DNA of 64,000 bases from SG8-41 sp035649495 (GCA_035649495.1 DASRJL010000155.1:1-64000); one strand, 5' to 3'; shown: positions 9,252-18,636, counted from the first letter of the stretch. Program-made: numbers and translations. The notes: generated by a model from the sequence alone, not told the origin.

Positions 9252-9545
9252 TTTCGTACGAAAGAACACGGCCTCGACCGCATCGAGCGGGATGACGGCG
9301 TCGAAGAACTCTTTCCCGCCCAGGGCGCCGAGCTGCACGACTCGGGAATTGCTCTCCCGGACGACGCCGGCGAACTCCTGTCCCGAGCGCAGCCGCACCG
9401 TTATCCGCGAGCCTTTCTGCGCGGCCAGCACCGACTGCAGGGTGTCGTTCGCTCCCAGCTTCACCTCGGCGCCCGATGCCACGGATGCGCAGGCGAACGC
9501 GGCGGTGAACAGGGTGGCGCAGATCGCTTTCCGGCCATTCTTCAT
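9246..9545 (-). CDS. small exported hypothetical protein
   Basis: 99 residues from ATG 9545 with a signal peptide (MKNGRKAICATLFTAAFACASVASG, cleavage near Ala). The mature part (about 75 residues) starts AEVKLGAND and has the beta-rich pattern KGSRITVRLRSGQEFAGVVRE, reminiscent of small Sm-like barrel proteins, but no family is certain. GGAGG sits 7 nt upstream. Its ATG overlaps the TGA of the ABC-F gene (ATGA, 9542-9545), indicating translational coupling. Function unknown. Confidence 0.75.
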   Translation of the reverse strand: MKNGRKAICATLFTAAFACASVASGAEVKLGANDTLQSVLAAQKGSRITVRLRSGQEFAGVVRESNSRVVQLGALGGKEFFDAVIPLDAVEAVFFRTKE

Positions 9546-11554
9546 GTCGTTGCCTCCAGTTGTTCCAGCTGTTCGTGCAGCGAGAGCCATTCCGTCTCCA
9601 GCTGCGAGAGTTCCCGCACGACGTACGCCTGATCCACCAGCAACGCCTTGAGGGCGTCCTTCTTTCCCTCGTCGTAGATCGACTGGTCGGCGAGTTGTCC
9701 GTCGATCGTCGCTTTCCGGGTATTCAACTTCGCCAACTGCTCATCGAGGCGCTTGATGCGCGATTCGATCGGCTTTCGTGCCGCCGAGCGCTGCTGACGC
9801 TCTTCGGCCTCTTTCCGCTTCTGTGAACGCCGGTCGTTGGCCGGTGCGGCGGCGCGTGCGGGTGCCGGCGTACTGTAGGCCGGCTCGGATACCGGTGCGC
9901 TGGCCGTTCCGACGTCTGAATCCGACGCCGCACCGGCCGTCCCGAGCTTGGTCCTGAACAGCCAATTGCGATAATCGTCGAGATCGCCGTCGAACTCCGT
10001 CAGCCTGCCGTTGGCGACGATCAGGAACTGGTCCGTCGTGGCGCGCAACAGATGGCGGTCGTGCGACACCAGCACGAGGGTGCCTTCGAACTGCGCCAGC
10101 GCTACCGTCAGCGCCTCGCGCGTCTCCAGGTCGAGGTGGTTGGTCGGCTCGTCGAGGAGCAGCAGGTTGGGCCGCTGCCACACGATCAGCGCCAGGGCGA
10201 GCCGCGCCTTCTCCCCGCCCGAGAAGTTCTCGATCGATCCCAGGGCCATGTCGCCGGGAAAGTTGAACGACCCGAGATAGCTGCGCAAGTCCTGCTCGCG
10301 CTGCGCTTTGCCGTCCGGGGACGGAACGCGCGCGAGATGCCACAGCGGCGACTCGTCGTGGCGCAGCATGTCGACCTGGTGCTGCGCGAAGTAACCGACG
10401 GCGAGCCCCTTGTTGAAGGTCGCGGTCCCGGCGAGCGGCGCCAGCTCCCCGGCGATGGTCTTGATGAGCGTGGATTTTCCCGCGCCGTTGATGCCGAGCA
10501 GCCCGTAGCGCTCGCCGCTTCTCAGCGAGAACCTGATGTCGCTCACGACGACCTTGTCGCCGCCCTCCACCATCGGGTAGCCGGCGGCTACGTCTTCCAT
10601 CGTCAGCAGGGGGTTCGGCGCCTTGAGCGGCTCGCGGAACTCGAAGGAGAACGGCGCCGATACGTGCAGCGGCGCCAGCTCTTCCATCTTCGCGAGCATC
10701 TTCATGCGGCTCTGCGCCTGCCGCGCCTTCGTGGCCTTGGCCCGGAACCGGTTGATGAACGATTCCAGGTGATCGCGCTCGCGCTGCTGCTTCTCGTACT
10801 GGGCCGTCGCGAGCACCACCGCTGCGGCGCGCTGGGCCTCGAAGCTCGAATAGTCCCCCGAGTAGCGCCTCAACTTGCGGGTGTCGATGTTCACGATCAC
10901 GTTCACCACGCCGTCGAGGAAGTCGCGGTCGTGCGACACGATGAGGAGGGTGCCGCCGTATCGCTTCAGCCAGTCCTCGACCCACAGTATCGCGTCGAGA
11001 TCGAGGTGATTGGTGGGCTCGTCGAGGAGCAGGAGATCGGACGGGCACATCAGCGCCTGGGCGAGGTTCAACCGCATGCGCCAGCCGCCGGAGAAGCTCG
11101 CGACAGGGCTCGTCATCTGCTCGTGCGTGAAGCCCAGGCCGTGCAGGAGCTGCTCGGCGCGCGAGCGCGCCGTGTAGGCGTCGGCGTCGCTCAGGGCGGC
11201 GTGCAGCTCGCCCAGGCGTACCCCGTTCGACTCGGTATGCTCGGCGGCCTCGATCGCGGCGAGCTCGGCCTCGAGCCCGCGGAGCCGCGTGTCCCCGTCG
11301 ATCGCGTACTCGAGCGCCGGGCGCGGGAGCGCGGGCGTCTCCTGCGCGACGTGCGCGACGCGCCAGCGCGCCGGGTAATCGACTTCGCCGTGGTCGGCGT
11401 GGAGCTCGTCGCGCAGCAGCGCGAAGAGGCTCGACTTGCCCGAGCCGTTGGCGCCGATCAGGCCGACCTTCTCGCCGGGACTCAGCGAGAGGTCGGCGCC
11501 TTCGAGCAGTACCTTGGCGCCGCGCCGGAGCGTTACCTGTGAGAGACGTATCAT
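9542..11554 (-). CDS. yheS: ABC-F ATPase, YheS-like
   Basis: 670 residues with two ABC ATPase domains and no membrane part. The first domain has Walker A GANGSGKSS and signature SGGWRMRLNLAQAL with LLLDEPTNHLD. The second has GINGAGKST, SGGEKARLALAL and LLLDEPTNHLD. The linker contains the Arg/Lys-rich FRAKATKARQAQSR typical of ABC-F factors. A basic C-terminal coiled coil (about 560-665) follows an Ala/Pro-rich spacer. Similarity to E. coli YheS extends along both domains. ABC-F proteins bind the ribosomal E site and relieve stalled translation; the exact substrate of YheS-type factors was studied in E. coli and is inferred here. Confidence 0.9.
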   Translation of the reverse strand: MIRLSQVTLRRGAKVLLEGADLSLSPGEKVGLIGANGSGKSSLFALLRDELHADHGEVDYPARWRVAHVAQETPALPRPALEYAIDGDTRLRGLEAELAAIEAAEHTESNGVRLGELHAALSDADAYTARSRAEQLLHGLGFTHEQMTSPVASFSGGWRMRLNLAQALMCPSDLLLLDEPTNHLDLDAILWVEDWLKRYGGTLLIVSHDRDFLDGVVNVIVNIDTRKLRRYSGDYSSFEAQRAAAVVLATAQYEKQQRERDHLESFINRFRAKATKARQAQSRMKMLAKMEELAPLHVSAPFSFEFREPLKAPNPLLTMEDVAAGYPMVEGGDKVVVSDIRFSLRSGERYGLLGINGAGKSTLIKTIAGELAPLAGTATFNKGLAVGYFAQHQVDMLRHDESPLWHLARVPSPDGKAQREQDLRSYLGSFNFPGDMALGSIENFSGGEKARLALALIVWQRPNLLLLDEPTNHLDLETREALTVALAQFEGTLVLVSHDRHLLRATTDQFLIVANGRLTEFDGDLDDYRNWLFRTKLGTAGAASDSDVGTASAPVSEPAYSTPAPARAAAPANDRRSQKRKEAEERQQRSAARKPIESRIKRLDEQLAKLNTRKATIDGQLADQSIYDEGKKDALKALLVDQAYVVRELSQLETEWLSLHEQLEQLEATT

Positions 11555-11578
11555 TGGGGGCGCATTCTACGCGTAACC

Positions 11579-13078
11579 ATGGAAGCCGACACCGACGAGC
11601 AGAAAAAATCTCCTGCCACAACGGATGGCGGCCCCGTCACGCGCGCCCAGTTCCTCCATCTCTTCGCCGCGGTGTTCCTGCCGATGTTCATGGCCGCGGT
11701 GGATCAGACGCTGCTCGCCACGGCGACGCCGGCGATCGCGGCCTCGCTTGGCGGCCTGCGCGACACCTCGTGGATCGCGGTGGCCTACCTGCTCGCGGCG
11801 GCGACCATCGTTCCGGTGTACGGGCGGCTCGGCGACTCCCGGGGGCGGCGCAACATGCTGCTCGTCGCGCTCTCGGTATTCGTGCTCGGCTCTCTCGCCT
11901 GCGGCCTCGCGCAATCGCTCCCGCAGCTCGTCGCTGCGCGAGTGCTGCAGGGACTGGGTGGCGGCGGCTTGATGACGCTGTCGCAGGCGATCATAGGCGA
12001 GCTGGTGCCGCCGGTGGAGCGCGTCCGGTTCCAGGGCTATTTCGCGCTGGTATTCACGACCGCGAGCATAGCGGGACCGATCGTCGGCGGACTGGTGGTG
12101 TCGCACGTGAGCTGGCGGTGGCTGTTTTTCGCGAATCTGCCTTTTGCCGTCTTTGCCGCGTGGCGGCTCTGCAAGCTGCCCGCGGGCGAAAAGCATCCAC
12201 CACCCGCAGGCCCGGTCGACGTGGCCGGCCATGTCTTGTTCGCCGTCGGGGCGCTCTCTACGCTCTACTGGCTCACCTCCGCCGGTCATCGGTTCGCGTG
12301 GGGCTCTGCGGCCAGCATCGCGCTCGGCGTCACCGCGGTCGTGTCCCTTGCTGCGCTGTACCTGCACGAGCGCCGGCACGGCGCGCCCTTTCTGCCTGTC
12401 GACCTGCTGCAGCAGAAAACCATAGGACTGTCCGCGGTCCTCGTGCTGCTCTTTGCCTCCTGCCTCTTCGCCATGGTGTTCTTCCTGCCGATCTACCTGC
12501 AGCTCGGCCACCGGGTAAGCCCGGCCGTATCGGGCCTGCTGCTCCTGCCCCTGACTGCCGGACAGGTCATTGCAGCGCTCACGTCCTCGCGCATACTCCG
12601 CCGTACCGGGGAGCCGCACGTGATCCCGGTCATCGGCATGTCGATCTCGAGCGCCGGGCTCCTCCTGCTCGGCCTGCTCCCGCCGCACATGGGGCTCGTC
12701 GTCGTGCTCGGTTTCGTCACCGGCCTGGGACTGGGCACGGTCATGCCGATCAACCAGGTCGTGGTGCAGACGGTGGCGGGCCGCGCACGTCTCGGCGCAG
12801 TGACGGCGCTGACGTCGCTGTTCCGGTCCTCGGGCGGGGCGGCGGGGGCGGCGCTCTTCGGCACCCTCGCTTTTGCGATGATCCCGGGCGCCGACCGGCA
12901 GTCGCTGCTCGGCAGCACGAGCGAAGCCGAGGTAGCGGTCATTGTGCAGGCTTTCCACCGCGCTTTCATTGCCGCCGCCGTGGTGGCGGCCCTTGCGGCT
13001 CTCACCGCAAGCCGGATACCGCGGATTACGCTGTGGGAAAGAAGCGGCAAGCATCCGCCTGAGATACCATCGCGCTAG
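11579..13078 (+). CDS. DHA2-family (14-helix) MFS drug exporter
   Basis: 499 residues. After a polar N-terminus come about 14 hydrophobic segments. Signature motifs of the EmrB/QacA group are present: DQTLLATATPAIA in helix 1, RLGDSRGRRNMLL (motif A) between helices 2 and 3, and TTASIAGPIVGG (motif C) in helix 5. Proton-driven export of drugs or metabolites across the inner membrane is expected. No periplasmic adaptor (EmrA) gene or regulator lies next to it. It is divergent from the ABC-F gene with only 24 bp between start codons. Confidence 0.88.
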   Translation: MEADTDEQKKSPATTDGGPVTRAQFLHLFAAVFLPMFMAAVDQTLLATATPAIAASLGGLRDTSWIAVAYLLAAATIVPVYGRLGDSRGRRNMLLVALSVFVLGSLACGLAQSLPQLVAARVLQGLGGGGLMTLSQAIIGELVPPVERVRFQGYFALVFTTASIAGPIVGGLVVSHVSWRWLFFANLPFAVFAAWRLCKLPAGEKHPPPAGPVDVAGHVLFAVGALSTLYWLTSAGHRFAWGSAASIALGVTAVVSLAALYLHERRHGAPFLPVDLLQQKTIGLSAVLVLLFASCLFAMVFFLPIYLQLGHRVSPAVSGLLLLPLTAGQVIAALTSSRILRRTGEPHVIPVIGMSISSAGLLLLGLLPPHMGLVVVLGFVTGLGLGTVMPINQVVVQTVAGRARLGAVTALTSLFRSSGGAAGAALFGTLAFAMIPGADRQSLLGSTSEAEVAVIVQAFHRAFIAAAVVAALAALTASRIPRITLWERSGKHPPEIPSR

Positions 13079-13087
13079 AGTCCGCCC

Positions 13088-13375
13088 ATGACCTGCCAGC
13101 ACATCGCCGCAGCCAAGCTCGTCCCTCCCTCCAGCAAGGGATGCGACGAGTGCCTGAAAACCGGCTCGGGATGGGTCCACCTGCGTGTATGCCTGGAATG
13201 CGGGCACGTGGGCTGCTGCGACAGCTCGCCGGGCCGGCACGCGACGGCGCACTTTCACTCAACGAAGCATCCCGTGATGACGTCCTTTGAGCCCGGCGAA
13301 CGGTGGGCGTGGTGTTTCGTCGACGAGGAAGACCTGAAGGTCCCGCCGCAGTACACGCGGTATCTGCGCAGATAA
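13088..13375 (+). CDS. UBP-type zinc finger protein
   Basis: 95 residues made almost entirely of one ZnF-UBP domain. Zinc ligands are visible in order: C3 and H5, CDEC, CLECGHVGCCD, then H-A-H-H-x5-H (HATAHFHSTKHP). The domain binds the ubiquitin C-terminus in eukaryotes; free-standing bacterial versions occur widely and their ligand is unknown. It is followed by an aldo/keto reductase gene whose ATG shares one base with the TAA stop (TAATG), so the two are translationally coupled. Confidence 0.88.
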   Translation: MTCQHIAAAKLVPPSSKGCDECLKTGSGWVHLRVCLECGHVGCCDSSPGRHATAHFHSTKHPVMTSFEPGERWAWCFVDEEDLKVPPQYTRYLRR

Positions 13376-14211
13376 TGGAACGCCGCCCTTTCGGATCCAC
13401 CCGGCGCGACGTCCCCGTCATCGGGCAAGGGACCTGGTACCTCGATAGCGGGAACCGCGCCCTGGCAGTCGCCGCCCTGCGCCGCGGTCTCGATCTCGGC
13501 ATGATGCACATCGACACCGCCGAGATGTACGGCGACGCGGAGCTGGTCATCGCGGATGCCATCGCCGGACGGCGCGACGAGGTGTTCCTGGTGTCCAAGG
13601 TCCTGCCCGGGAACGCCTCGCGCAACGGCACGGTGGCGGCTTGCGAAAAATCGCTCCGGCGCCTGAAGACGGAGCGGCTGGACTGCTATCTCCTGCACTG
13701 GAGCGGCTCGCATCCGCTCGCGGATACGGTCGCTGCCTTCGAGCGCCTGCAGCGCGACGGGAAGATACTCTCCTGGGGTGTGAGCAATTTCGATGTCGAT
13801 GAGATGGAGGCCCTATGGAAGGCTGCCGGCGGGAAGGCGTGCGCCTGCAACCAGGTCCTGTACCACCTGAACGAGCGCGCTATCGAGCACGCCGTGATCC
13901 CGTGGTGCGAGAGAAACGGCGTGGCCGTAGTGGCCTACAGCCCGTACGGACACGACAACTTCCCGGGCGAGCGCACCGCCGGCCGGAAGGTGCTGGATAA
14001 CATCGCCGCCGCGCACGGCGCCACCGCGCGCCAGGTTGCATTGCGCTTCCTCGTGCGGCAGCCCGCGGTATTCACGATACCGAAAGCGGCGAGCGCCGAC
14101 CACGCCGCCGAGAATGCCGGGGCGGGCGATCTTCAGTTGAGCGAAGCGGAAATTGCGCAGATCGACAAGGCGTTTCCGCGCGGAAGGCCGCGGTCGTTGC
14201 CGATGTTGTAG
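13375..14211 (+). CDS. aldo/keto reductase
   Basis: 278 residues from ATG 13375. A TIM-barrel NADPH-dependent oxidoreductase with the catalytic tetrad visible: Asp and Tyr in HIDTAEMYG, Lys in FLVSKVLP and His in CYLLHWSG. Cofactor-binding IPKAAS and a C-terminal NAGAGDLQLSEAEIAQID are typical of the DkgA/2,5-diketo-gluconate reductase-like group. Coupled to the UBP zinc-finger gene by the TAATG overlap. Substrate cannot be deduced. Ends 20 bp before the convergent VOC gene. Confidence 0.9.
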   Translation: MERRPFGSTRRDVPVIGQGTWYLDSGNRALAVAALRRGLDLGMMHIDTAEMYGDAELVIADAIAGRRDEVFLVSKVLPGNASRNGTVAACEKSLRRLKTERLDCYLLHWSGSHPLADTVAAFERLQRDGKILSWGVSNFDVDEMEALWKAAGGKACACNQVLYHLNERAIEHAVIPWCERNGVAVVAYSPYGHDNFPGERTAGRKVLDNIAAAHGATARQVALRFLVRQPAVFTIPKAASADHAAENAGAGDLQLSEAEIAQIDKAFPRGRPRSLPML

Positions 14212-14231
14212 AGCGTGGCGAGCGCGAAGCG

Positions 14232-14735
14232 CTACACAGTGCTGTTCTCGCGCAGCGCCTCGTCCCAGGGACCGGAGAACCGCCCCTTGCCGCCCTCGCC
14301 CGAGAACGGCCGGTCCCGGTGCCACTCGCTGCGCGGCAGCTCGTAGTAGACCTCGAGACCGTTGCCGTCGGGATCCGCGAAATAGACACCGATGGACACC
14401 TTGTGATCTCTGACGTGGAGCGGAATGTCCTTGTCCTTGAGCCGCTCGTACATTGCAGCCAGGTCGTCGAGGTTCGCCATCCGCCAGGCGATGTGATTCA
14501 GGCCAACCTGCCCTTTCTGCGGGCCTGGGGCGCTGTCACCCACCTCGAAGAGAGCGATGTCGTGAGCGTGATCCGGGTCGCACGAAAGGAAGGCGGCGCG
14601 CAGCTTCTGCGTCCCCGGGTGGTACATCGTGTCCTGGGTGTGCAGCCCGAACACGTCCGTGTACCACCGGTGCGAGCGCTCGGCGTTGCGCACGTAGATG
14701 TTGACGTGATCGAGGGCGAGGGGCTTGGTCGGCAT
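14232..14735 (-). CDS. VOC (glyoxalase/extradiol dioxygenase fold) protein
   Basis: 167 residues from ATG 14735, preceded by GAGGAG. Two paired beta-alpha-beta modules carry the metal ligands His (LDHVNIYV), His (GLNHIAWRM) and Glu (GLEVYYE), the ligand set of catechol 2,3-dioxygenase-like enzymes. FADPDGNGLEVYYE is a classic VOC ending. A Gly/Arg-rich tail (FSGEGGKGRFSGPW) follows. Likely a dioxygenase or lyase acting on a small aromatic or aldehyde; substrate unknown. It is 77 bp downstream of a Bug receptor on the same strand. Confidence 0.85.
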   Translation of the reverse strand: MPTKPLALDHVNIYVRNAERSHRWYTDVFGLHTQDTMYHPGTQKLRAAFLSCDPDHAHDIALFEVGDSAPGPQKGQVGLNHIAWRMANLDDLAAMYERLKDKDIPLHVRDHKVSIGVYFADPDGNGLEVYYELPRSEWHRDRPFSGEGGKGRFSGPWDEALRENSTV

Positions 14736-14812
14736 ATCTCCATCTCCTCGGGGGTGAACAGTGCAGAGGGGAGTATAGCGCAGGAGGTCGACGCCGATCG
14801 CTTGCCATCCCT

Positions 14813-15778
14813 TCACTGTGGCTGGAACCCGGTTCTTCGGATGATCTCCGTCCAGGTACGCGTGTAGGCACGAACCCGCGCGTCGAGCTGACGCTGCGTC
14901 ATGAAGTCGATCGTCAGGCCTATGGTGGTCAGCCGCTCGCGGACGTCGGGCATGGCGAGCACCCGGGCGAGCGCGCTGGAAAATTCGTCGATGAGCGCCT
15001 GCGGCGTGCCGGCGGGGGCGAAGAAGCCGTAATAGGGCACGTCCTCGAAACCGGCGAGGCCCAGCTCCGTGAACGTGGGCACCTCGGGCATCACGGACTG
15101 CCGCGCTCCGCCGAGTACCGCGACCACGCGCAGCTTGCCGGCCCGATGATTCTCGATGAGCTCAGGTACCGAGCCCACGGCCGCGGGAATCTGGTTGCCC
15201 AGCATGTCGGCGATCATCGGCGCGCTGCCGCGGTAGGGCGCGGCAACGAGGTCGAGCTTGTAATTGTCCGCGATGACCTTGACCAGGAACTCAGGTACCG
15301 ACGCCGGCGCGGGAATGCCGATGGCGCTCCTGCCGCCCCGGCTGCGGACCCAAGCGACGTAGTCGTTGAAATTCCTTGCCGGCGTGCCGCCGGAGACGGC
15401 AAGTGCGTTGACGAACGTCGCGCAGCCAGCCACCGGAACGAAGTCACGCCTCGGATCGAACCCCGGATTCCGGATCACCTGGGGCAGGATTGAAATCGTG
15501 TGATCGTGCGTGATGAACAGGGTCTTTCCGTCCGGGGTGGCGGCCCTCAACGCCTGTGCCGCTATCTGTCCTCCTGCGCCCGGCCGGTTCTCCACCAGCA
15601 CGGGCACCGCGAGAGCGTCATTCAGGCCCCGGGAAAGCGTGCGTGCAACGACGTCGGTACCGCCACCAGGCGGGAATCCGACGAGAATGCGCAGCGGGTT
15701 ACTGTCCTGGGCGAAAGTCGTGCCGCATCCGAATACGGCGACCAGCGCCAGCGTGAACAAGGCGGCTGAACAGCGCAT
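14813..15778 (-). CDS. Bug/TctC-family extracytoplasmic substrate-binding protein
   Basis: 321 residues with a signal peptide (MRCSAALFTLALVAVFGCGTTFAQ region). The mature part starts NPLRILVGFPPGGGTDVVAR, the Bug-family ligand loop. Later blocks ENRPGAGG, YRGSAPMIADMLGNQI and GFFAPAGTP complete the signature. These proteins feed tripartite tricarboxylate transporters, but no tctA/tctB membrane genes lie nearby, so it is an orphan receptor. Probably binds a carboxylate. The VOC gene downstream may act on the ligand. Confidence 0.9.
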   Translation of the reverse strand: MRCSAALFTLALVAVFGCGTTFAQDSNPLRILVGFPPGGGTDVVARTLSRGLNDALAVPVLVENRPGAGGQIAAQALRAATPDGKTLFITHDHTISILPQVIRNPGFDPRRDFVPVAGCATFVNALAVSGGTPARNFNDYVAWVRSRGGRSAIGIPAPASVPEFLVKVIADNYKLDLVAAPYRGSAPMIADMLGNQIPAAVGSVPELIENHRAGKLRVVAVLGGARQSVMPEVPTFTELGLAGFEDVPYYGFFAPAGTPQALIDEFSSALARVLAMPDVRERLTTIGLTIDFMTQRQLDARVRAYTRTWTEIIRRTGFQPQ

Positions 15779-15788
15779 GCGATATCAA

Positions 15789-17534
15789 TTACTTCTGCCA
15801 CGAATCGCGTAGCGTCACCGCCCGGTTGAAGCGGGGCGCTTCGGGCGCAGAATCGATGCGGTCTGCGATGAAATAGCCGTGGCGCTCGAACTGAAAGCGT
15901 TCTCCCCCCTTCGCTTCCTTCAACGCGGGCTCGAGCCGGGCGGTGATGACTTTCTTCGAGTCGGGATTGAGATCCTTCAGGAAATCCGTATCGCCCGCGC
16001 CCGGATGCGGGACCTTGAAGAGCCGGTCGTAGAGGCGCACTTCGGCCGCATACGCGTGCTTCGCGCTTACCCAGTGGATGTTGCCCTTGACCTTCACCTT
16101 CTCGGCTCCCGGCGTTCCTGATTTCGTCTCGGGATCGTAGGTGCAGCGCACGGTGTCCGTAGCGGCGTCGTAACCGGTGCACTCGATCACGTAGCCGTAG
16201 CGCAGGCGCACCTTGTTGCCGGGGAAGAGGCGGAAATAGCCCCTGGGCGGCTTCTCCGTGAAGTCCTCGCGCTCTATCCACAGCTCGCGCGAGAACGGGA
16301 CCTTGCGCTTGCCCCAGTCCGGCTTCTGCGGGTGGTTGGGCACCTCGCACAGTTCTTCCTGAACTTCCGGGTAGTTCTCGATGACGAGTTTCACCGGGTC
16401 GAGCACCGCCATGCGGCGCGGGGCGACCTCGTTCAAGTGCTCGCGCATGCAATCCTCGAGCACGGAGTATTCGATCCAGGAATCGGCCTTGGAGACGCCG
16501 ATGCGCTCGGCGAAGCGGCGGAAGCCTTCCCGTGTGTAGCCGCGGCGGCGCGCGCCGGCGAGCGTCGGCATGCGCGGATCGTCCCAGCCTTCGACGTGGC
16601 TCTCCTCGACCAGCTGGATCAGCCGCCGCTTGGAGAGCACGACGTAGGTCAAGTTAAGGCGCGCGAACTCGATCTGCTGCGGCAGCGGGCGGACGAGCCA
16701 GTTTCCCTCCGCGAGGCGCTCGAGGAGCCAGTCGTAGAACGGGCGCTGGTCCTCGAATTCCAGCGTGCACAGCGAGTGCGTGATGTTCTCCAGCCCGTCC
16801 TCTATCGGGTGGGCGTAGGTGTACAGCGGGTAGATGCACCACTTGTCGCCCGTGCGGTGATGGGTGGCCCTGCGGATGCGGTAGATCACGGGATCGCGGA
16901 GGTTGATGTTGGACGAAGCCATGTCTATCTTTGCGCGCAGCACGTGCTCGCCTTCCCTGAACTTGCCGTCGCGCATCTCGCGAAAGAGCTTCAGGTTCTC
17001 CTCGGGGCTGCGGTTGCGGTAGGGGCTCTCCTTTCCCGGCTCCGTCAGCGTGCCGCGCAGCGCGCGCATCTGGTCGGCGGACAGGCTGTCCACGTACGCA
17101 TGGCCTTCCTCGATCAGGTACTCCGCCGCGTAGTACATGAAATCGAAATAGTCGCTGGCGTAGTAAAGGTTGGTGTTGCCCGCGTGCTCCCAATTGAAGC
17201 CGAGCCACGTGACCGCGGCGGCGATGGAGTCGACGTACTCCTGCTCTTCCTTCTCCGGGTTGGTGTCGTCGTAGCGCAGGTGGCAGGCGCCGCCATAATC
17301 CTCCGCGAGACCGAAGTTCAGGCAAATCGACTTGGCATGCCCGATGTGAAGATAGCCGTTCGGCTCGGGCGGAAAACGCGTCCGTATCTTCGCGGGATCG
17401 GGCGGCGCGCCTTCGTGCGCCTTCGCCGGCCCCGGTCTTCCGCCCCAGCGGCGCGCGGCGTACTTGCCGGCGGCGAGGTCGGCTTCGATGGCCGAGCGGA
17501 TGAAGTTGGACGTCTTGGCCGGGGTGTCGGGCAT
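15789..17534 (-). CDS. glnS: glutaminyl-tRNA synthetase
   Basis: 581 residues, near the usual length. Class I signature HIGH appears as GYLHIGHAKS near residue 60 and the KMSKS loop as VVLSKRRL. The anticodon-binding beta barrel is recognisable toward the C-terminus (LFPGNKVRLRYGYVIECTGY, then FNRAVTLRDSW at the very end). It charges tRNA-Gln in the cytosol, which implies direct rather than transamidation-based Gln-tRNA formation. The Bug gene begins 10 bp downstream on the same strand. Confidence 0.97.
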   Translation of the reverse strand: MPDTPAKTSNFIRSAIEADLAAGKYAARRWGGRPGPAKAHEGAPPDPAKIRTRFPPEPNGYLHIGHAKSICLNFGLAEDYGGACHLRYDDTNPEKEEQEYVDSIAAAVTWLGFNWEHAGNTNLYYASDYFDFMYYAAEYLIEEGHAYVDSLSADQMRALRGTLTEPGKESPYRNRSPEENLKLFREMRDGKFREGEHVLRAKIDMASSNINLRDPVIYRIRRATHHRTGDKWCIYPLYTYAHPIEDGLENITHSLCTLEFEDQRPFYDWLLERLAEGNWLVRPLPQQIEFARLNLTYVVLSKRRLIQLVEESHVEGWDDPRMPTLAGARRRGYTREGFRRFAERIGVSKADSWIEYSVLEDCMREHLNEVAPRRMAVLDPVKLVIENYPEVQEELCEVPNHPQKPDWGKRKVPFSRELWIEREDFTEKPPRGYFRLFPGNKVRLRYGYVIECTGYDAATDTVRCTYDPETKSGTPGAEKVKVKGNIHWVSAKHAYAAEVRLYDRLFKVPHPGAGDTDFLKDLNPDSKKVITARLEPALKEAKGGERFQFERHGYFIADRIDSAPEAPRFNRAVTLRDSWQK

Positions 17535-17558
17535 GAAGGCTATTTTAGCCGACAGCCC

Positions 17559-17647
17559 GGAACGTGGAACGTGGAAGGATGAAGGATGACCTTTTCGGTT
17601 TCCTGGAGAAACCAGGTCATCCTTCCACGTTCATCCTTCATCCTTTG
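17559..17647. repeat. heptamer palindromic repeat element
   Basis: Left arm GGAACGT, GGAACGT, GGAAGGA, TGAAGGA, TGACC (17559-17591). Right arm TCCTTCC, ACGTTCA, TCCTTCA, TCCTTTG (17620-17647) is complementary. The loop carries its own small stem GGTTTC/GAAACC. It fills most of the gap between glnS and the Bug gene. Confidence 0.8.
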
Positions 17648-17664
17648 ACCGCTGTCAGCGGTCA
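17646..17664 (-). terminator. hairpin at the stop codon of the Bug gene
   Basis: A perfect 8-bp stem TGACCGCT/AGCGGTCA with a 3-nt loop starts at the stop codon of the Bug gene transcribed leftward. No U-tract follows, so termination is uncertain. Confidence 0.4.
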
Positions 17665-18636
17665 CTGCTCCAGCGGCTTGAACCCGGTCTCCTTGACCAG
17701 CTTCGCCCAGCGGTCTTTCTGCTCCACGAGCCACTTCCCGAATTCCGGCGGGCTCATGAGCAATGGCGTCGTGCCCTGCGCGGCGAGCTTCTCCTTCATG
17801 TCGGGCAGGTTCATGATGCGGTTCACTTCCGCGTTGACCTTCGTGATGACGTCCGGCGGCGTCTTGGCTGGCGCCAGTATCCCCTGCCAGGAGCCGGTGA
17901 CGAAGCCTTCCAGCCCCTTCGTCTCTCCGACCGTGGGCACGTCTGGCATGGAAGGATCGCGCTTTGCGCTCGACATCGCGATCGGCCGCACCTTGCCGCT
18001 CTTGGCATGCGCGATCGACTGCAGCATGCCGAGAAACAGCACGTCGCACTCGCCGGTGATGACCTGGAGCATGGACTGCGAGCCCCCCTTGCCGGGAACG
18101 TCGGTCCACTTGATTCCGGCGCGCTGCGTGAACAACATGCCGGCGAAGTGCGGCGCGGTGCCCAATCCGGTCGCGTAATTCAGCTTGCCCGGCTGCTTCT
18201 TGGCGACCGCGATCAACTCCGCCGTCGTGCGCGCCGGCAGGGACGGATGCACCGACAGGAGGTGCGGCGAATAGGAAACCATGCCGACGGGCGCCAGGTC
18301 GCGGGCCGTGTCGAAAGGCACCTTGCGGTACACGCTGGGTATGATGGTCAGGTTGCCCACGTCCATAAGGACCAGGGTGTAGCCGTCGGCCGGCGCGCGC
18401 ACGGTGAGCTCCACCCCGATGATGCCTGCAGCGCCCGGACGGCTGTCGGCGATGACGGACTGCCCCCAGGACTCGGTCAGCTTCTGCCCGACCATCCGAG
18501 TCAGGATGTCGGAGGTGCCGCCCGGCGGGTAGGGCACGATGATGCGTATCGGCTTCGCCGGATAATTTTGAGCCACTCCTGCGTGGCTCACAATTACTAA
18601 TGAAAGACCAACAACAATTGCGGCAAGGCTCTTCAT
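17662..18636 (-). CDS. Bug/TctC-family extracytoplasmic substrate-binding protein
   Basis: 324 residues with an N-terminal signal peptide (MKSLAAIVVGLSLVIVSHAG) and a mature start NYPAKPIRIIVPYPPGGTSD, the canonical Bug opening. SRPGAAGIIG, GNLTIIPSVYRKVPFD and ILAPAKTPPDV follow in order. Like the other two Bug genes here it has no adjacent tctAB genes. Ligand unknown, probably a carboxylic acid. Separate from glnS by a heptamer element. Confidence 0.9.
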   Translation of the reverse strand: MKSLAAIVVGLSLVIVSHAGVAQNYPAKPIRIIVPYPPGGTSDILTRMVGQKLTESWGQSVIADSRPGAAGIIGVELTVRAPADGYTLVLMDVGNLTIIPSVYRKVPFDTARDLAPVGMVSYSPHLLSVHPSLPARTTAELIAVAKKQPGKLNYATGLGTAPHFAGMLFTQRAGIKWTDVPGKGGSQSMLQVITGECDVLFLGMLQSIAHAKSGKVRPIAMSSAKRDPSMPDVPTVGETKGLEGFVTGSWQGILAPAKTPPDVITKVNAEVNRIMNLPDMKEKLAAQGTTPLLMSPPEFGKWLVEQKDRWAKLVKETGFKPLEQ

